A stretch of 64,000 nucleotides of DNA from Vibrio ishigakensis (GTDB lineage Bacteria > Pseudomonadota > Gammaproteobacteria > Enterobacterales > Vibrionaceae): assembly GCF_024347675.1 (NCBI RefSeq), contig NZ_AP024881.1, forward strand, positions 2,852,001-2,916,000, written 5' to 3'. Position 1 is the first letter of the stretch, and every line of letters starts with the position of its first letter. Position numbers and translations under genes: made by a program. Below the pieces are notes generated by a model. The model saw only the letters and a program-made list of their open reading frames with translations, was not told where the DNA came from and searched no databases. Positions 43,094-52,858 of the stretch are shown here, in pieces.

Positions 43094-43720
43094 TTGCTCG
43101 GAATAGTCATCACTCAATTTGTCGTATTATGGGCCGTTATTGATCCAATCGGCACTGTCCCTGTCTACCTTTCTCAAACCAATCACCTAGACAAGGCTCA
43201 ACGCCGCTTAGTTGCGCTCAAAGCGATCGCTATTTCCACCGGTGTTTTGCTATTCTTTTTGGTTGCGGGACAAATACTACTAGAAGCAATGCAGATTCCC
43301 CTCCCGGCCTTCCAAGCTGCCGGTGGTTTAGTACTGCTGCTGTTCGCATTGACCATGATCTTCGGTGAGAGCAAACCTGAATCCGAAAGTAAGATCTCTG
43401 GGGACTCTAGTCACAGCCAACTGGCAGACCTTGCCGTCTACCCACTTGCTATCCCGTCAATCGCCTCTCCAGGCGCTATGATGGCTATCGTGATGCTTAC
43501 CGATAATAACCGTCATTCGATTATGGATCAGGCTATTACCGCCGGTACCATGATGGCTGTGCTGCTGATAACCCTATTACTCTTGTTGGGAGCAACCAAG
43601 ATTCAGAAAGTGATTGGGAATGTAGGAGCGGCAATCATAAGTCGAGTAATGGGACTGATTCTTGCCGCTGTAGCAGTAAACAATCTGCTTTTGGGGATTA
43701 GAGACTTCTATATCTCTTAA
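43094..43720 (+). CDS. MarC family membrane protein
   Basis: A 208-residue protein with about six transmembrane helices. The N-terminal VLWAVIDPIGTVPVYLSQT is the MarC signature. It also has PLAIPSIASPGAMMAIVMLTD and a hydrophobic C-terminus. No function is certain for the family. It starts with TTG at 43094, supported by the perfect Shine-Dalgarno AGGAGGT at 43083-43089. It converges with uvrD and the two stops overlap by four bases. Confidence 0.82.
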   Translation: MLGIVITQFVVLWAVIDPIGTVPVYLSQTNHLDKAQRRLVALKAIAISTGVLLFFLVAGQILLEAMQIPLPAFQAAGGLVLLLFALTMIFGESKPESESKISGDSSHSQLADLAVYPLAIPSIASPGAMMAIVMLTDNNRHSIMDQAITAGTMMAVLLITLLLLLGATKIQKVIGNVGAAIISRVMGLILAAVAVNNLLLGIRDFYIS

Positions 43721-45888
43721 AGGGTCTCTAACTTCGCGTATTGAGTGATTAACCACTTAATACCTTCACCGTTAAAGGCAACCTGAACTCGACTCTGCGC
43801 GCCACTGCCCTCAAAGTTGATAATGGTGCCTTCACCAAACTTAGGATGTTTTACGCGTTGCCCTAGGGTATAACCAGTCTCGTTAAAGTTCTCTTTCTTC
43901 ACCGCCTGACTAAAGCGACCGCTACTCATAGAGCGACTTACTTGAGCCTTCATGCGCACCTCTTGCACGCAGTCCGTTGGTAATTCCTTTATAAAGCGCG
44001 AAGGCTTGTGATACTTGTCTTGGCCATATAGACGACGCATCTCTGCATAGGTCATATAGAGCTTTTGCATTGCACGGGTCATACCTACGTAACAGAGGCG
44101 ACGCTCTTCCTCTAAGCGGCCTGCATCCTCAACCGACATCTGACTTGGGAACATCCCCTCTTCAACACCGACCATGAATACCAGTGGGAACTCTAGACCT
44201 TTTGCACTGTGCAAGGTCATAAGCTGCACTGCGTCGTCAAACTCATCCGCTTGCCCTTCACCAGATTCAAGAGCAGCATGGGTTAAGAAGGCAACCAGGT
44301 CACTCATTTCATCCGCATCTTCTGGCTTTTCGAACTGGCGAGTCGCGGTCACCAGTTCCTCCAAGTTTTCTATACGCGCCTGAGCCTTTTCACCCTTTTC
44401 TTGCTGATACATAGCAAACAAACCTGATGCCTTGATTACATGGTCAGTTTGCTTGTGTAGTTCCATTGAGTCAGTATCGTCCTCAAGGGCATCGATAAGT
44501 TCAACAAAACGACCTAACGCTCCCGCCGCACGACCAGCAAACACCTTTTCTTCAAGCAACTGGATACTGGTTTGCCATAGAGTTGCACCACGATCTCGCG
44601 CTGCAAAACGTATGGTTTCTAGAGTCTTTTCACCCAAACCACGAGTTGGCGTATTCACGATACGTTCAAAGGCGGCATCATCGTTACGGTTAGACATCAA
44701 GCGCAGGTAACCCAATGCATCTTTAACTTCTTGGCGATCGAAGAATCGCATACCACCATAGATTCGATAAGGAAGACCAGCCTGAAGTAAAGCTTCTTCA
44801 ACCACGCGAGACTGGGCGTTGTTTCGATACAGTATGGCCGAATCTGTTAGCGCACCGCCACCTTCCTGCCACTCTTTGATCTTATTTACCGTAAATCGCG
44901 CTTCATCCAGCTCGTTATAGGCTGAATAGACTGAGATATGATCACCCTCTTTTCCATCCGTCCACAGCTCTTTACCCATACGCTCAAGGTTATTTGAGAT
45001 AAGGTGATTAGCAGCCGTTAGGATGTTCTTGGTAGAGCGATAGTTTTGCTCAAGGCGTATGGTTGATGCTCCCGCAAACTCGTTTAGGAATCGCTGGATA
45101 TTCTCTATCTTCGCACCGCGCCAACCATAGATAGACTGGTCATCATCACCCACGATCATCACGCGACATTCACTGCCCGTCATCATGCGCAGCCAAGCGT
45201 ATTGAATATTGTTAGTGTCCTGGAATTCGTCCACCAAGATGTGCTTAAAGCGCGCTTGATAGTGTTCACGGATATGATGCTTGTCTCGAAGTAACTCATG
45301 ACAACGAAGTAGAATCTCAGCAAAGTCTACCAGACCTGCTCTATCACACGCCTCTTGATACACCGAGTAGATACGAAGCCAAGTCTGGGTCACAGGATCA
45401 TGGTAACTATCTATATGTGATGGACGAAGGCCTTCGTCCTTCTTGCCATTGATCCACCATGCAGCCTGCTTGGCGGGCCACTGCTTCTCATCAAGATTCT
45501 GCGCCTTGATAAGGCGTCTAAGTAGGCGGATCTGATCATCAGAATCTATGATCTGAAAGTCTTCAGGAAGGTTCGCATCTAGGTGGTGAGCGCGAAGAAT
45601 ACGATGGCAAATACCGTGAAAGGTACCATTCCACATACCAGAAGCAGAGCCTTGCATTAAGTCTTCAATACGACCACGCATCTCGGCGGCAGCCTTGTTA
45701 GTAAAGGTCACTGACATGATCGAAAATGGTGAGGCTTGTTCAACTGCAAGTAGCCAAGCAATACGATGAACCAAGACTCGAGTTTTACCACTGCCAGCAC
45801 CAGCAAGTACTAAGAGGTTACTCAAAGGAGCGGCAACTGCCTCCCTCTGCTTGTCATTTAAACCATCTACTAACAGTGATGCGTCCAT
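43717..45888 (-). CDS. uvrD: DNA helicase II UvrD
   Basis: A 723-residue superfamily 1A helicase for nucleotide excision and mismatch repair. The motifs are in order: [104 protein letters not shown] and CYVGMTRAMQKLYMTYA. The C-terminal GQRVKHPKFGEGTIINFEGSGAQSRVQVAF is the Tudor-like UvrD domain that binds RNA polymerase. Length matches E. coli UvrD. Confidence 0.96.
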   Translation of the reverse strand: MDASLLVDGLNDKQREAVAAPLSNLLVLAGAGSGKTRVLVHRIAWLLAVEQASPFSIMSVTFTNKAAAEMRGRIEDLMQGSASGMWNGTFHGICHRILRAHHLDANLPEDFQIIDSDDQIRLLRRLIKAQNLDEKQWPAKQAAWWINGKKDEGLRPSHIDSYHDPVTQTWLRIYSVYQEACDRAGLVDFAEILLRCHELLRDKHHIREHYQARFKHILVDEFQDTNNIQYAWLRMMTGSECRVMIVGDDDQSIYGWRGAKIENIQRFLNEFAGASTIRLEQNYRSTKNILTAANHLISNNLERMGKELWTDGKEGDHISVYSAYNELDEARFTVNKIKEWQEGGGALTDSAILYRNNAQSRVVEEALLQAGLPYRIYGGMRFFDRQEVKDALGYLRLMSNRNDDAAFERIVNTPTRGLGEKTLETIRFAARDRGATLWQTSIQLLEEKVFAGRAAGALGRFVELIDALEDDTDSMELHKQTDHVIKASGLFAMYQQEKGEKAQARIENLEELVTATRQFEKPEDADEMSDLVAFLTHAALESGEGQADEFDDAVQLMTLHSAKGLEFPLVFMVGVEEGMFPSQMSVEDAGRLEEERRLCYVGMTRAMQKLYMTYAEMRRLYGQDKYHKPSRFIKELPTDCVQEVRMKAQVSRSMSSGRFSQAVKKENFNETGYTLGQRVKHPKFGEGTIINFEGSGAQSRVQVAFNGEGIKWLITQYAKLETL

Positions 45889-46156
45889 CTTTTCTATCCA
45901 ACTCGCTACTGATCATTTATACATTAATTGGAAGTATACCTGTTTCAAACCAGTATCACTAATGCTTCACCGATTAAATTGTTCAAAATTTAATCTCATA
46001 TTAATCATATAGTTATCGCGATATGGATTATTTCTAGGCTTTTTTTGAAAGATTTCTCGCTCAATTCATCTCCTATTCAATAAGCAATCGCAACAAGTTA
46101 TTAACATTCCCTAGTGATTGCGAAATTGAACAAGGAATAAAACAGAGGATCGAACC

Positions 46157-46417
46157 ATGAAAAAGTCTAACCTTGCAGTTACAGCAGCAGTTACTGGTCT
46201 TTTAGCTTTAGGTGGCACCATGCTAACAGCAGCACCAGCAGTCGCCGCTGACAAAGAGAAATGCTATGGCGTATCAAAAGCTGGTAAGAATGACTGCGCT
46301 ACTAAAACCAGTTCATGTGCGGGTACATCAAAAGAAGATAATCAGAAAGATGCCTTTGTTGTGGTACCAAAAGGACTTTGCGGCAAGCTAACTGGCGGTA
46401 GTACCACTTCCGCTTAA
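46157..46417 (+). CDS. bufA: Bufferin precursor peptide (DUF2282 family, BufA-like)
   Basis: An 86-residue secreted peptide with a long signal sequence ([25 protein letters not shown]). The mature part has four cysteines in the BufA pattern: [19 protein letters not shown] and VPKGLCGKL. In described bufferins (DUF2282 RiPPs) cysteines are turned into thiooxazoles by a MNIO enzyme, and the product sequesters copper in the periplasm. The usual tryptophan before VPKG is replaced: the sequence reads [15 protein letters not shown] precedes the ATG. It is the first gene of bufABC plus doxX. Nearby upstream, a 10-bp palindrome TATCGCGATA lies at 46014. Metal and modification are inferred from the family. 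Confidence 0.85.
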   Translation: MKKSNLAVTAAVTGLLALGGTMLTAAPAVAADKEKCYGVSKAGKNDCATKTSSCAGTSKEDNQKDAFVVVPKGLCGKLTGGSTTSA

Positions 46418-46438
46418 TACCCTAGCTTACCAAGTTGC

Positions 46439-46462
46439 GGGAGACTAAGGTCTCCCTTTTTT
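46439..46462 (+). terminator. Terminator-like hairpin between bufA and bufB
   Basis: The stem GGGAGAC / GTCTCCC with a four-base loop is followed by six Ts. It lies 22 bases after the precursor stop and 25 bases before the maturation gene. It may keep enzyme transcripts below precursor transcripts. Confidence 0.8.
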
Positions 46463-46486
46463 CCACCCAAGCATACCGGATAAAAC

Positions 46487-47335
46487 ATGAAGCTATCGAA
46501 TCAAGCTCTAGGAATAGGTTTAAGACACCCTCACCTCAACTATTTTGAAAGCGACCCTTCACAGGCGTCATGGTTTGAAGTGCATAGTGAAAACTTCTTC
46601 GACCCAAGATCTCAAGCTAGTAAGCAGCTTCACACTATCCGAGAGCAGACTAATGTTTCATGCCATGGCATTGGGCTCTCTTTGGGCTCTGTAGTGCCAA
46701 TAAGTCAAAAGCATCTATCACAACTTCAACAACTTATCTCTCGAATCGAGCCTGTATTGGTATCTGACCATTTGAGTTGGAGTGAAAATGGTGGGGTCTA
46801 TTTTAACGACCTACTACCCCTCCCATATACAGAAGAGGCTCTAGAGGTGTTTTGTCGCAACGTACTTCAGGTCCAGGACGCAATTAAGCGCCCTCTTCTT
46901 ATTGAAAATCCGAGTAGCTATCTCAGATTCAACCACTCCACTATTGATGAGTGGGAGTTCTTAAATCAAGTACAGCAAAAAACTGACTGTAAGCTACTGT
47001 TTGATCTCAATAACATCTATGTATCTTCACTCAACCACGGCTATGACCCTTATCACTATATCGACAGTATTCGACATCAAGAGGTCGAAGAACTGCATCT
47101 GGCGGGCTTTGTCAGCAAGGAACTTCCCCAGGGAAAGATATGGATAGACACCCACAGTCGCCCTGTGAGCGACGAGGTTTGGCAATTGTATCGATATTGG
47201 TGTGAACATTATGGTTCGAAACCAACCTTAATTGAATGGGATAGCGATATCCCTGAGCCACAGGTTCTTTTACAGGAAGCGGCCAAAGCAACCCAAATAT
47301 TGAATCAGGTGCAACTTCAAAGGAGTGCATCATGA
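46487..47335 (+). CDS. bufB: MNIO-family maturation enzyme BufB (DUF692)
   Basis: A 282-residue TIM-barrel protein of the multinuclear non-heme iron oxidase family (DUF692), which modifies cysteines of bufferin precursors. Typical iron ligands are visible: GLRHPHL, WFEVHSENF, SCHGIGLSLGS, VSDHLSWSENGG, LLIENPSSYL, CKLLFDLNNIYVSS, ELHLAGF, WIDTHSRPV and LIEWDSDIP. The combination of this enzyme with DUF2282 and DUF2063 genes defines buf clusters. It overlaps bufC by four bases (ATGA). Confidence 0.9.
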   Translation: MKLSNQALGIGLRHPHLNYFESDPSQASWFEVHSENFFDPRSQASKQLHTIREQTNVSCHGIGLSLGSVVPISQKHLSQLQQLISRIEPVLVSDHLSWSENGGVYFNDLLPLPYTEEALEVFCRNVLQVQDAIKRPLLIENPSSYLRFNHSTIDEWEFLNQVQQKTDCKLLFDLNNIYVSSLNHGYDPYHYIDSIRHQEVEELHLAGFVSKELPQGKIWIDTHSRPVSDEVWQLYRYWCEHYGSKPTLIEWDSDIPEPQVLLQEAAKATQILNQVQLQRSAS

Positions 47336-48081
47336 GACTAGCGCAACTCCAACAAAACTTTGCTAGTGCCCTCCGTTATCAGGCGGAAGCAATTGATTGT
47401 GATATATCTGAGGATCAATTCAGCTCGAACGCTCGCCTGCAGGTGTATAGAAACAACTTCATCTTAAGCCTTACCGATGTGCTCAAGGTGACTTACAAAA
47501 ACATACTTCTGCTTGTTGGTGAAGAGTGTTTCGACCAACTGGCAAGGCATCACATAATTGAATGCCCACCGACCAGCGGCGATGTCAATGAATATGGGGA
47601 TAACTTTTGGGTCGCCTTTGACAACTTTCCTGAAGTTACCAAAACGGCTCCTTATCTAAAAGATGTAGCTAAATTTGAGTGGTTAGTTGAAGGTTTAAGC
47701 TCAGCTCAGTTATCCAAAGCCCATGATGTAATCCCGCTTAACCAGCTGCAGCATATCACCGAAGACCAGCAGCCATTTATTCAGCTAGTCGTTCATCAAA
47801 ACCTTCATAGCTTTTCATCAGACTTTGCCATCTTCGACCTTATTCAGGCCATTGATAAAAACGACTTTGATAACCTCGAGATTAACCAGCCGCAACAAGG
47901 TTTTGCCATCGCTTCTCCAACTGGGAATTACAGCATGAATCTTCTGAGTGTTGTGGCCACACAGCTTTTGAAAGATATCGAACAGCAGAGAACTTTAGGT
48001 GAAATAGAGCACCAACTATTAGGCGCATTGCCTGAGTTAGCCCAAGCCAATGTAATAACTGGTTTTAGGATTAATAGATAA
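47332..48081 (+). CDS. bufC: Precursor-recognition partner BufC (DUF2063)
   Basis: A 249-residue protein whose N-terminal half is the DUF2063 domain (LQQNFASALRYQAEA... RLQVYRNNFILSLTDVLKVTYKNILLLVGEECFDQLARHHI... SGDVNEYGDNF). In bufferin systems this protein pairs with BufB and is thought to bind the precursor through an RRE-like part. It is translationally coupled to bufB. The exact role is from the family, not from this sequence. Confidence 0.85.
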   Translation: MRLAQLQQNFASALRYQAEAIDCDISEDQFSSNARLQVYRNNFILSLTDVLKVTYKNILLLVGEECFDQLARHHIIECPPTSGDVNEYGDNFWVAFDNFPEVTKTAPYLKDVAKFEWLVEGLSSAQLSKAHDVIPLNQLQHITEDQQPFIQLVVHQNLHSFSSDFAIFDLIQAIDKNDFDNLEINQPQQGFAIASPTGNYSMNLLSVVATQLLKDIEQQRTLGEIEHQLLGALPELAQANVITGFRINR

Positions 48082-48094
48082 AAACGGAGGCCAT

Positions 48095-48544
48095 ATGAAC
48101 ATTCAAACACAATACCAAGTCTATGACTCTTGGGTGGCACGACTGCAATACATAGCCGTGCCGGCACTACTATTGTTTTGTCGTCTATGGGTAGCCTGGG
48201 TATTTTTCAATTCAGGTATGACCAAGATAGCCTCATGGGATAGCACACTGTTCCTATTTGAATACGAGTACCAGGTGCCAATTCTACCTTGGGAGTTAGC
48301 CGCTTATTTAGGTACAGCCGCCGAACTGGTTATCCCTGTATTTATTGCTTTGGGATTATTCACACGACCTTTTGCAGCGATACTATTCGTGTTCAATATC
48401 ATCGCCGTTGTCTCCTACCCATTGCTTTGGGAAAAAGGCTTCTACGATCACCAGTTGTGGGGACTAATGATATTAATAAATATCGTGTGGGGAGCAGGGG
48501 CTATCTCTGTCGATAAACTGCTAGTGAGCAAAATGAAAGAATAA
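48095..48544 (+). CDS. DoxX family membrane protein of the buf cluster
   Basis: A 149-residue protein with about four transmembrane helices and the DoxX motif RLWVAWVFFNSGMTKIASWDSTLFLFEYEYQVP. Genes of this family often close buf operons (sometimes called BufD), and they may help handle redox or membrane-linked steps. It starts 13 bases after bufC with GGAGG upstream. Function is not established. Confidence 0.82.
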   Translation: MNIQTQYQVYDSWVARLQYIAVPALLLFCRLWVAWVFFNSGMTKIASWDSTLFLFEYEYQVPILPWELAAYLGTAAELVIPVFIALGLFTRPFAAILFVFNIIAVVSYPLLWEKGFYDHQLWGLMILINIVWGAGAISVDKLLVSKMKE

Positions 48545-48570
48545 ATAAACCCCTTCTGGGGTTTATTTAT
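48545..48570. terminator. Bidirectional terminator after the buf cluster
   Basis: The stem AATAAACCCC / GGGGTTTATT overlaps the end of the convergent 93-residue gene. AT-rich flanks on both sides let it act in both directions. Confidence 0.78.
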
Positions 48571-48844
48571 TTAAGAAAGCTTTAAGGTCTTCAGCAGAGA
48601 TTCCGCTATCACTGAGTTCTTTAGCTAGCAGATCGACTTGCTCATCTTTACGAGACTCAATCACTTGCTGAAATTGGTAAACAATGTCTCTGAGTATATG
48701 CAGTGGCAACTGCTTAGCTGCACTTCTGATTCTTTCTTCACTTTGATTGCCAAGTTCGCTTAGCAATTTTCCGTACATTACTTTTTCTGGTGAATCTTCT
48801 AATTGCTCCAGAGTGCGAGCTAATTCGTAAGTCGTTAACGCCAT
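48563..48844 (-). CDS. Small acidic helical protein, possibly H-NS-like
   Basis: A 93-residue protein that looks fully helical. The C-terminal part (LRDIVYQFQQVIESRKDEQVDLLAKELSDSGISAEDLKAFLNK) resembles the dimerisation region and linker of H-NS family proteins in spacing (charged coiled coil, then DGI/SGI-x-x-x-DL). No DNA-binding YRDENG-like domain is present, so if related it would be a truncated partner. It has no operon partners. Identity is uncertain. Confidence 0.55.
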   Translation of the reverse strand: MALTTYELARTLEQLEDSPEKVMYGKLLSELGNQSEERIRSAAKQLPLHILRDIVYQFQQVIESRKDEQVDLLAKELSDSGISAEDLKAFLNK

Positions 48845-49105
48845 ATTACTTCACTTATATCGGATATAAATATTTGAGGTGGGAGTGGTTAGAGGACCAG
48901 TAGTGGACGGATTATAAACTGTCCATTAAATATACTCTATACCCTATCCCTTATATTTCCTAGGTTTTTCAACTCAATGCACTCACTAGACCAAAGATGA
49001 AAAATCTCTTTACTAACACCCCTATCTCAATTCCCTATTGATGAATTGCGTACCAAGAATAAAAAGAGTAGTTTTATCAAAAAACGCATAACTTAAGGAG
49101 AAATC

Positions 49106-50896
49106 ATGCTCGAGCAAATCGAAAGCAGGGTTGCCGCTTTACGCACTTGGATGCAACAAAGCAACCTAGACGCATTTATTATTCCACATGAGGACGAGTT
49201 CCTCGGCGAATACATTCCAGAGCATAACGAGCGTTTACACTGGATCTCAAATTTCACAGGTTCTGCTGGCGCCGTAATTGTTACCCGCGACAAAGCCGCT
49301 ATCTTTGTTGATGGCCGCTATACAGTTCAGGTTACTAAACAAACCCCAGACTCTATCTTTGAATACCAGCACCTTATTGAAAACCCACCTTTAACTTGGG
49401 CACTATCTAAGCTGGAAAAAGGTAGCAAGTTGGGCGTTGATCCTAAGATGCACTCAGGTGCTTGGTTAGCTAATGCAGAAGAGAAGGTTGCTGACTTTCT
49501 TGAGTTAGTATGCGTTGATCAAAATCCTATTGATTCACTGTGGGAAGACCGCCCGACACCCTCACCTGAGAAGATTCGCTTGATGGGTAATGAGTGGGTT
49601 GGCCAAAGCAGCCTAAATAAGCGTGGGCTTATTGGGAAAAGCATTGCTGAATCCGGTGCAGATTGCGCTGTCATCACAGCTCTAGACTCTATCTGCTGGC
49701 TACTTAACATTCGTGGTAGCGACGTATCACGCCTACCTGTAGTGCTAAGCCACGCAATCATTCATGCAAACGGCAGCACTGAGCTGTTCGTTGATTCAGC
49801 TAGAATCCCTGACGGCTTTGATCAGCATGTGGCTGAGGGCGTTACTGTTATTTCTCCAGAATCACTTTCAGATCGCCTTATTGCTCTAAATGGCAAAAAG
49901 GTAATTCTTGATGCGACTAACAGCAATGCTTGGTTTGGCATCACATTGGAAAAAGCTGGTGCAGAAGTCATAGATAGTGATGACCCTTGTCTAATGCCAA
50001 AAGCGGCTAAGAATTCCGTTGAAGCTGAAGGCATGCGTCAAAGCCATATCCGTGATGGTGTAGCCATGGTGAAATTCCTATCTTGGTTCGACAAGCAGAA
50101 TGACCAAGGCAACCTACTTGATGAAGGCACCCTATCTGACAAACTCGAACAGTTCCGTCGCTTGGATGATAGCCTCGTAGACTTGAGCTTCGATACCATT
50201 TCAGCAGCAGCACATAATGCAGCTATGTGTCACTACAACCACATCAATGAGCCAGAGCCAGGTGTACTTAACAACAACACCATGTATCTGGTGGACTCTG
50301 GTGGTCAATATCCTGATGGCACAACTGACATCACTCGTACTATAGCTGTTGGTACTCCAACTCACGAGATGAAGCGCCTATTCACCCTAGTGCTAAAAGG
50401 CCATATTGCTCTGGCTACCGCTCGCTTCCCTGTGGGTACTTGTGGCCACCAACTAGATGCCCTAGCTCGTCAGCACCTGTGGCAACATGGATTTGACTAC
50501 GACCATGGCACCGGCCACGGCGTTGGTCACTTCCTAAGTGTACACGAAGGCCCTCAACGCATTTCTAAGGCTTACAACAAGGTTGCGCTACAACCGGGAA
50601 TGGTTCTTTCAAACGAGCCTGGTTATTACCGTGAGAATCAATTCGGTATCCGCATTGAGAATCTAGAGATCGTTGTTGAGGTAGAGACCAAGGGTGACAT
50701 GAAGGTTCTTGGTTTTGAATCACTGACACGCTGCCCTATCGATACTCGCAATATCGACCTTACTCTTCTAAACGCTAACGAAATTGAGTGGCTAAACGAC
50801 TATCACGCTAAAGTTGTTACAGACCTTGAACCGCTTCTTGGTGACGAAGAACAAGCATGGCTTCGCAACGCTACGACTCCAGTAGAGTTTGCCTGA
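49106..50896 (+). CDS. Xaa-Pro aminopeptidase, three-domain type (M24 family)
   Basis: A 596-residue metallopeptidase that releases an N-terminal residue next to proline. Its length and two N-terminal creatinase-like domains (SNLDAFIIPHEDEFLGEYIPEHNERLHWISNFTGSAG and a second copy) resemble the long eukaryote-type aminopeptidase P rather than ~440-residue E. coli PepP. Metal ligands are in VDSGGQYPDGTTDITRT (two Asp), GTGHGVGHFLSVHEGP (His), LSNEPGYY (Glu) and FGIRIENLEIV (Glu). AAGGAG precedes the ATG. It ends in a terminator next to a parS site. The 260 bases upstream show no other gene. Confidence 0.88.
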   Translation: MLEQIESRVAALRTWMQQSNLDAFIIPHEDEFLGEYIPEHNERLHWISNFTGSAGAVIVTRDKAAIFVDGRYTVQVTKQTPDSIFEYQHLIENPPLTWALSKLEKGSKLGVDPKMHSGAWLANAEEKVADFLELVCVDQNPIDSLWEDRPTPSPEKIRLMGNEWVGQSSLNKRGLIGKSIAESGADCAVITALDSICWLLNIRGSDVSRLPVVLSHAIIHANGSTELFVDSARIPDGFDQHVAEGVTVISPESLSDRLIALNGKKVILDATNSNAWFGITLEKAGAEVIDSDDPCLMPKAAKNSVEAEGMRQSHIRDGVAMVKFLSWFDKQNDQGNLLDEGTLSDKLEQFRRLDDSLVDLSFDTISAAAHNAAMCHYNHINEPEPGVLNNNTMYLVDSGGQYPDGTTDITRTIAVGTPTHEMKRLFTLVLKGHIALATARFPVGTCGHQLDALARQHLWQHGFDYDHGTGHGVGHFLSVHEGPQRISKAYNKVALQPGMVLSNEPGYYRENQFGIRIENLEIVVEVETKGDMKVLGFESLTRCPIDTRNIDLTLLNANEIEWLNDYHAKVVTDLEPLLGDEEQAWLRNATTPVEFA

Positions 50897-50918
50897 TAAT
50901 TTCCCTGCAGATAAAACA

Positions 50919-50945
50919 AAGCCTCCCAGTTGGGAGGCTTTTTTG
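50919..50945 (+). terminator. Terminator of the aminopeptidase gene
   Basis: The stem AAGCCTCCCA / TGGGAGGCTT followed by Ts. The parS site starts at the next base. Confidence 0.88.
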
Positions 50946-50961
50946 TGTTTCACGTGAAACG
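50946..50961. other. parS site 2 (best match)
   Basis: TGTTTCACGTGAAACG matches the parS consensus TGTTTCACGTGAAACA at 15 of 16 positions, the only change being the last base. It sits between an aminopeptidase terminator and the thiH stop codon, which begins at the next base. Such sites bind ParB and act as the partition locus of the chromosome. Confidence 0.8.
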
Positions 50962-52074
50962 CTATCCAGAATAGATTGCTGTCCAGTCTCTCCAAACCGG
51001 TTCAAGCCCTCTCTGCTTAATCGCATTTGCCACATCTGAAGCACTTCGCTCATCAGAGATCTCAAACTGTTCGAGTTGCTCTTGGTCTACCGCGTATCCA
51101 CCAGGTTGGGTTTTTGAAGCTGCTGACACCGTGGTCACGCCAAGCGGCATGATATTGTCCCGGAAGCTTGCCGACTCTCGCGTAGACAAAGACAAATCTA
51201 CGTGCTGGTTAAAGATGCGATAGGCACAGATCAGCTGAACCATTTGTTTGTCGTTCAATACTGATTTAGGCTGCACTCCACCCTCACAAGGTCGAAGTCT
51301 TGGAAGCGAAATACTATAACGAGTTCGCCAGTAAGCTCGTTCTAGATAATCTAGGTGTGCTGCCACGAAGAAGCTATCCACACGCCAGTTATCCAGACCA
51401 ATCAGTGCACCTATACCTATCTTGTCAACGCCAGCTTTTGCTAGACGGTCTGGTGTTTCGAGACGGTAGAAAAAGTCTTTCTTTGAACCGCGTAGATGGT
51501 GCTCTGCGTACGTAATTGGGTTGTAGGTCTCCTGATAGACCATCACCGCATCCATACCAAGTGTCTTCAGCTCAGCATACTCATCTTCATCTAGAGGCTG
51601 TACTTCTAAAGCCAAGTAATTAAAGTGCTCTTTAATCTGAGGAACAGCCTGCCTGAAGTAGTCCATTCCCACCTTATTCTGATGCTCACCGGTTACCAGA
51701 AGAACACTATCAAACTCCATCTTTTTTAAAGCATCTATCTCTAGATCTATCTCTGCCGCATCTAATGTTTTACGCTTAATGCGATTTTGCATAGAGAAGC
51801 CACAATAGGTACATTCATTCGCACACAGGTTCGAAAGGTACAACGGTACATACATACCTATATTTGAACCAAAGCGCTGGCGAGTTCTCTGATGGGAAAG
51901 TTGTGCCATCTGCTCTAAGTAAGGTTCAGCGGCAGGTGAGATCAAGGCTTTGAAGTCTTCTAGATCGAGTTTAGTTTTAGCAAGTGCGCGACGAACATCC
52001 ACCTCAGTCTTAGACATAATGTCTAATGAAATAGAGCTCCAATCTAGCTGTTCAAATACCTGAGTGAAGCTCAT
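50962..52074 (-). CDS. thiH: 2-iminoacetate synthase ThiH
   Basis: A 370-residue radical SAM enzyme that cleaves tyrosine to give dehydroglycine for the thiazole ring of thiamine. The cluster motif [10 protein letters not shown] (CxxxCxxC) is near residue 84, and the other family blocks follow, such as [13 protein letters not shown] and [22 protein letters not shown]. It overlaps thiG by four bases. It is the last gene of the thi operon. Confidence 0.95.
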   Translation of the reverse strand: MSFTQVFEQLDWSSISLDIMSKTEVDVRRALAKTKLDLEDFKALISPAAEPYLEQMAQLSHQRTRQRFGSNIGMYVPLYLSNLCANECTYCGFSMQNRIKRKTLDAAEIDLEIDALKKMEFDSVLLVTGEHQNKVGMDYFRQAVPQIKEHFNYLALEVQPLDEDEYAELKTLGMDAVMVYQETYNPITYAEHHLRGSKKDFFYRLETPDRLAKAGVDKIGIGALIGLDNWRVDSFFVAAHLDYLERAYWRTRYSISLPRLRPCEGGVQPKSVLNDKQMVQLICAYRIFNQHVDLSLSTRESASFRDNIMPLGVTTVSAASKTQPGGYAVDQEQLEQFEISDERSASDVANAIKQRGLEPVWRDWTAIYSG

Positions 52075-52853
52075 AGCTTAGCCTCGTAGTTGGTATCAAG
52101 AAATGCAGTCATAGGGCTAGATGCGGATGCACTACTCTGCTGACTAGCCAGTCCTGATTCAAATGCCATACGACCAGCTTCAACCGCAAGCCTAAACGCT
52201 CGGCCTATCGCAATCGGGTCTGCCGCTGTTGCCATAGCTGTGTTAACCAATACTGCATCAGCACCCATCTCCATCGCTTTTGCTGCATGAGAAGGAGCTC
52301 CGATACCTGCATCAACGATTACCGGAACACGTGCTTGCTCTATAATGATCTTCAAGAACTCATCAGAAACTAGTCCTTTATTTGTACCGATCGGAGCGCC
52401 CAATGGCATTACTGCTGCACAACCCACTTCCTCTAATCGCTTACATAAAACTGGGTCAGCATGACAATAAGGCAAGACAACAAAGCCATCTTTAACCAAC
52501 TGCTCAGCGGCCTTTAATGTCTCTATTGGGTCTGGCATTAAATATTTAGGGTCTGGGTGAATTTCTAGTTTTACCCACTCAGTACCAAGTGCTTCTCTAG
52601 CTAGATGAGCTGCAAAGACTGCATCCTCAGCATTCTTAGCACCCGAGGTATTAGGGAGAAGATTTACACCCATATCAATTAGAGGCTTAAGAATATCGTC
52701 TTGGTTATCGTGAACATCTACACGCTTCAGGGCCATGGTAACCAACTCTGAGTCAGATGCTTTAATCGACTCTGCCATGATTTGGCTGTTAGCGTACTTA
52801 CCTGTACCAGTAAAAAGTCTTGAAGAAAAAGTCTTGTTTGCAATTGTCAGCAT
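52071..52853 (-). CDS. thiG: Thiazole synthase ThiG
   Basis: A 260-residue TIM-barrel enzyme that joins 1-deoxyxylulose 5-phosphate, dehydroglycine and sulfur from ThiS. The catalytic lysine is in [18 protein letters not shown], with typical [33 protein letters not shown] and the phosphate loop [24 protein letters not shown]. It lies five bases after thiS. Confidence 0.96.
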   Translation of the reverse strand: MLTIANKTFSSRLFTGTGKYANSQIMAESIKASDSELVTMALKRVDVHDNQDDILKPLIDMGVNLLPNTSGAKNAEDAVFAAHLAREALGTEWVKLEIHPDPKYLMPDPIETLKAAEQLVKDGFVVLPYCHADPVLCKRLEEVGCAAVMPLGAPIGTNKGLVSDEFLKIIIEQARVPVIVDAGIGAPSHAAKAMEMGADAVLVNTAMATAADPIAIGRAFRLAVEAGRMAFESGLASQQSSASASSPMTAFLDTNYEAKL

Positions 52854-52858
52854 CTTGA

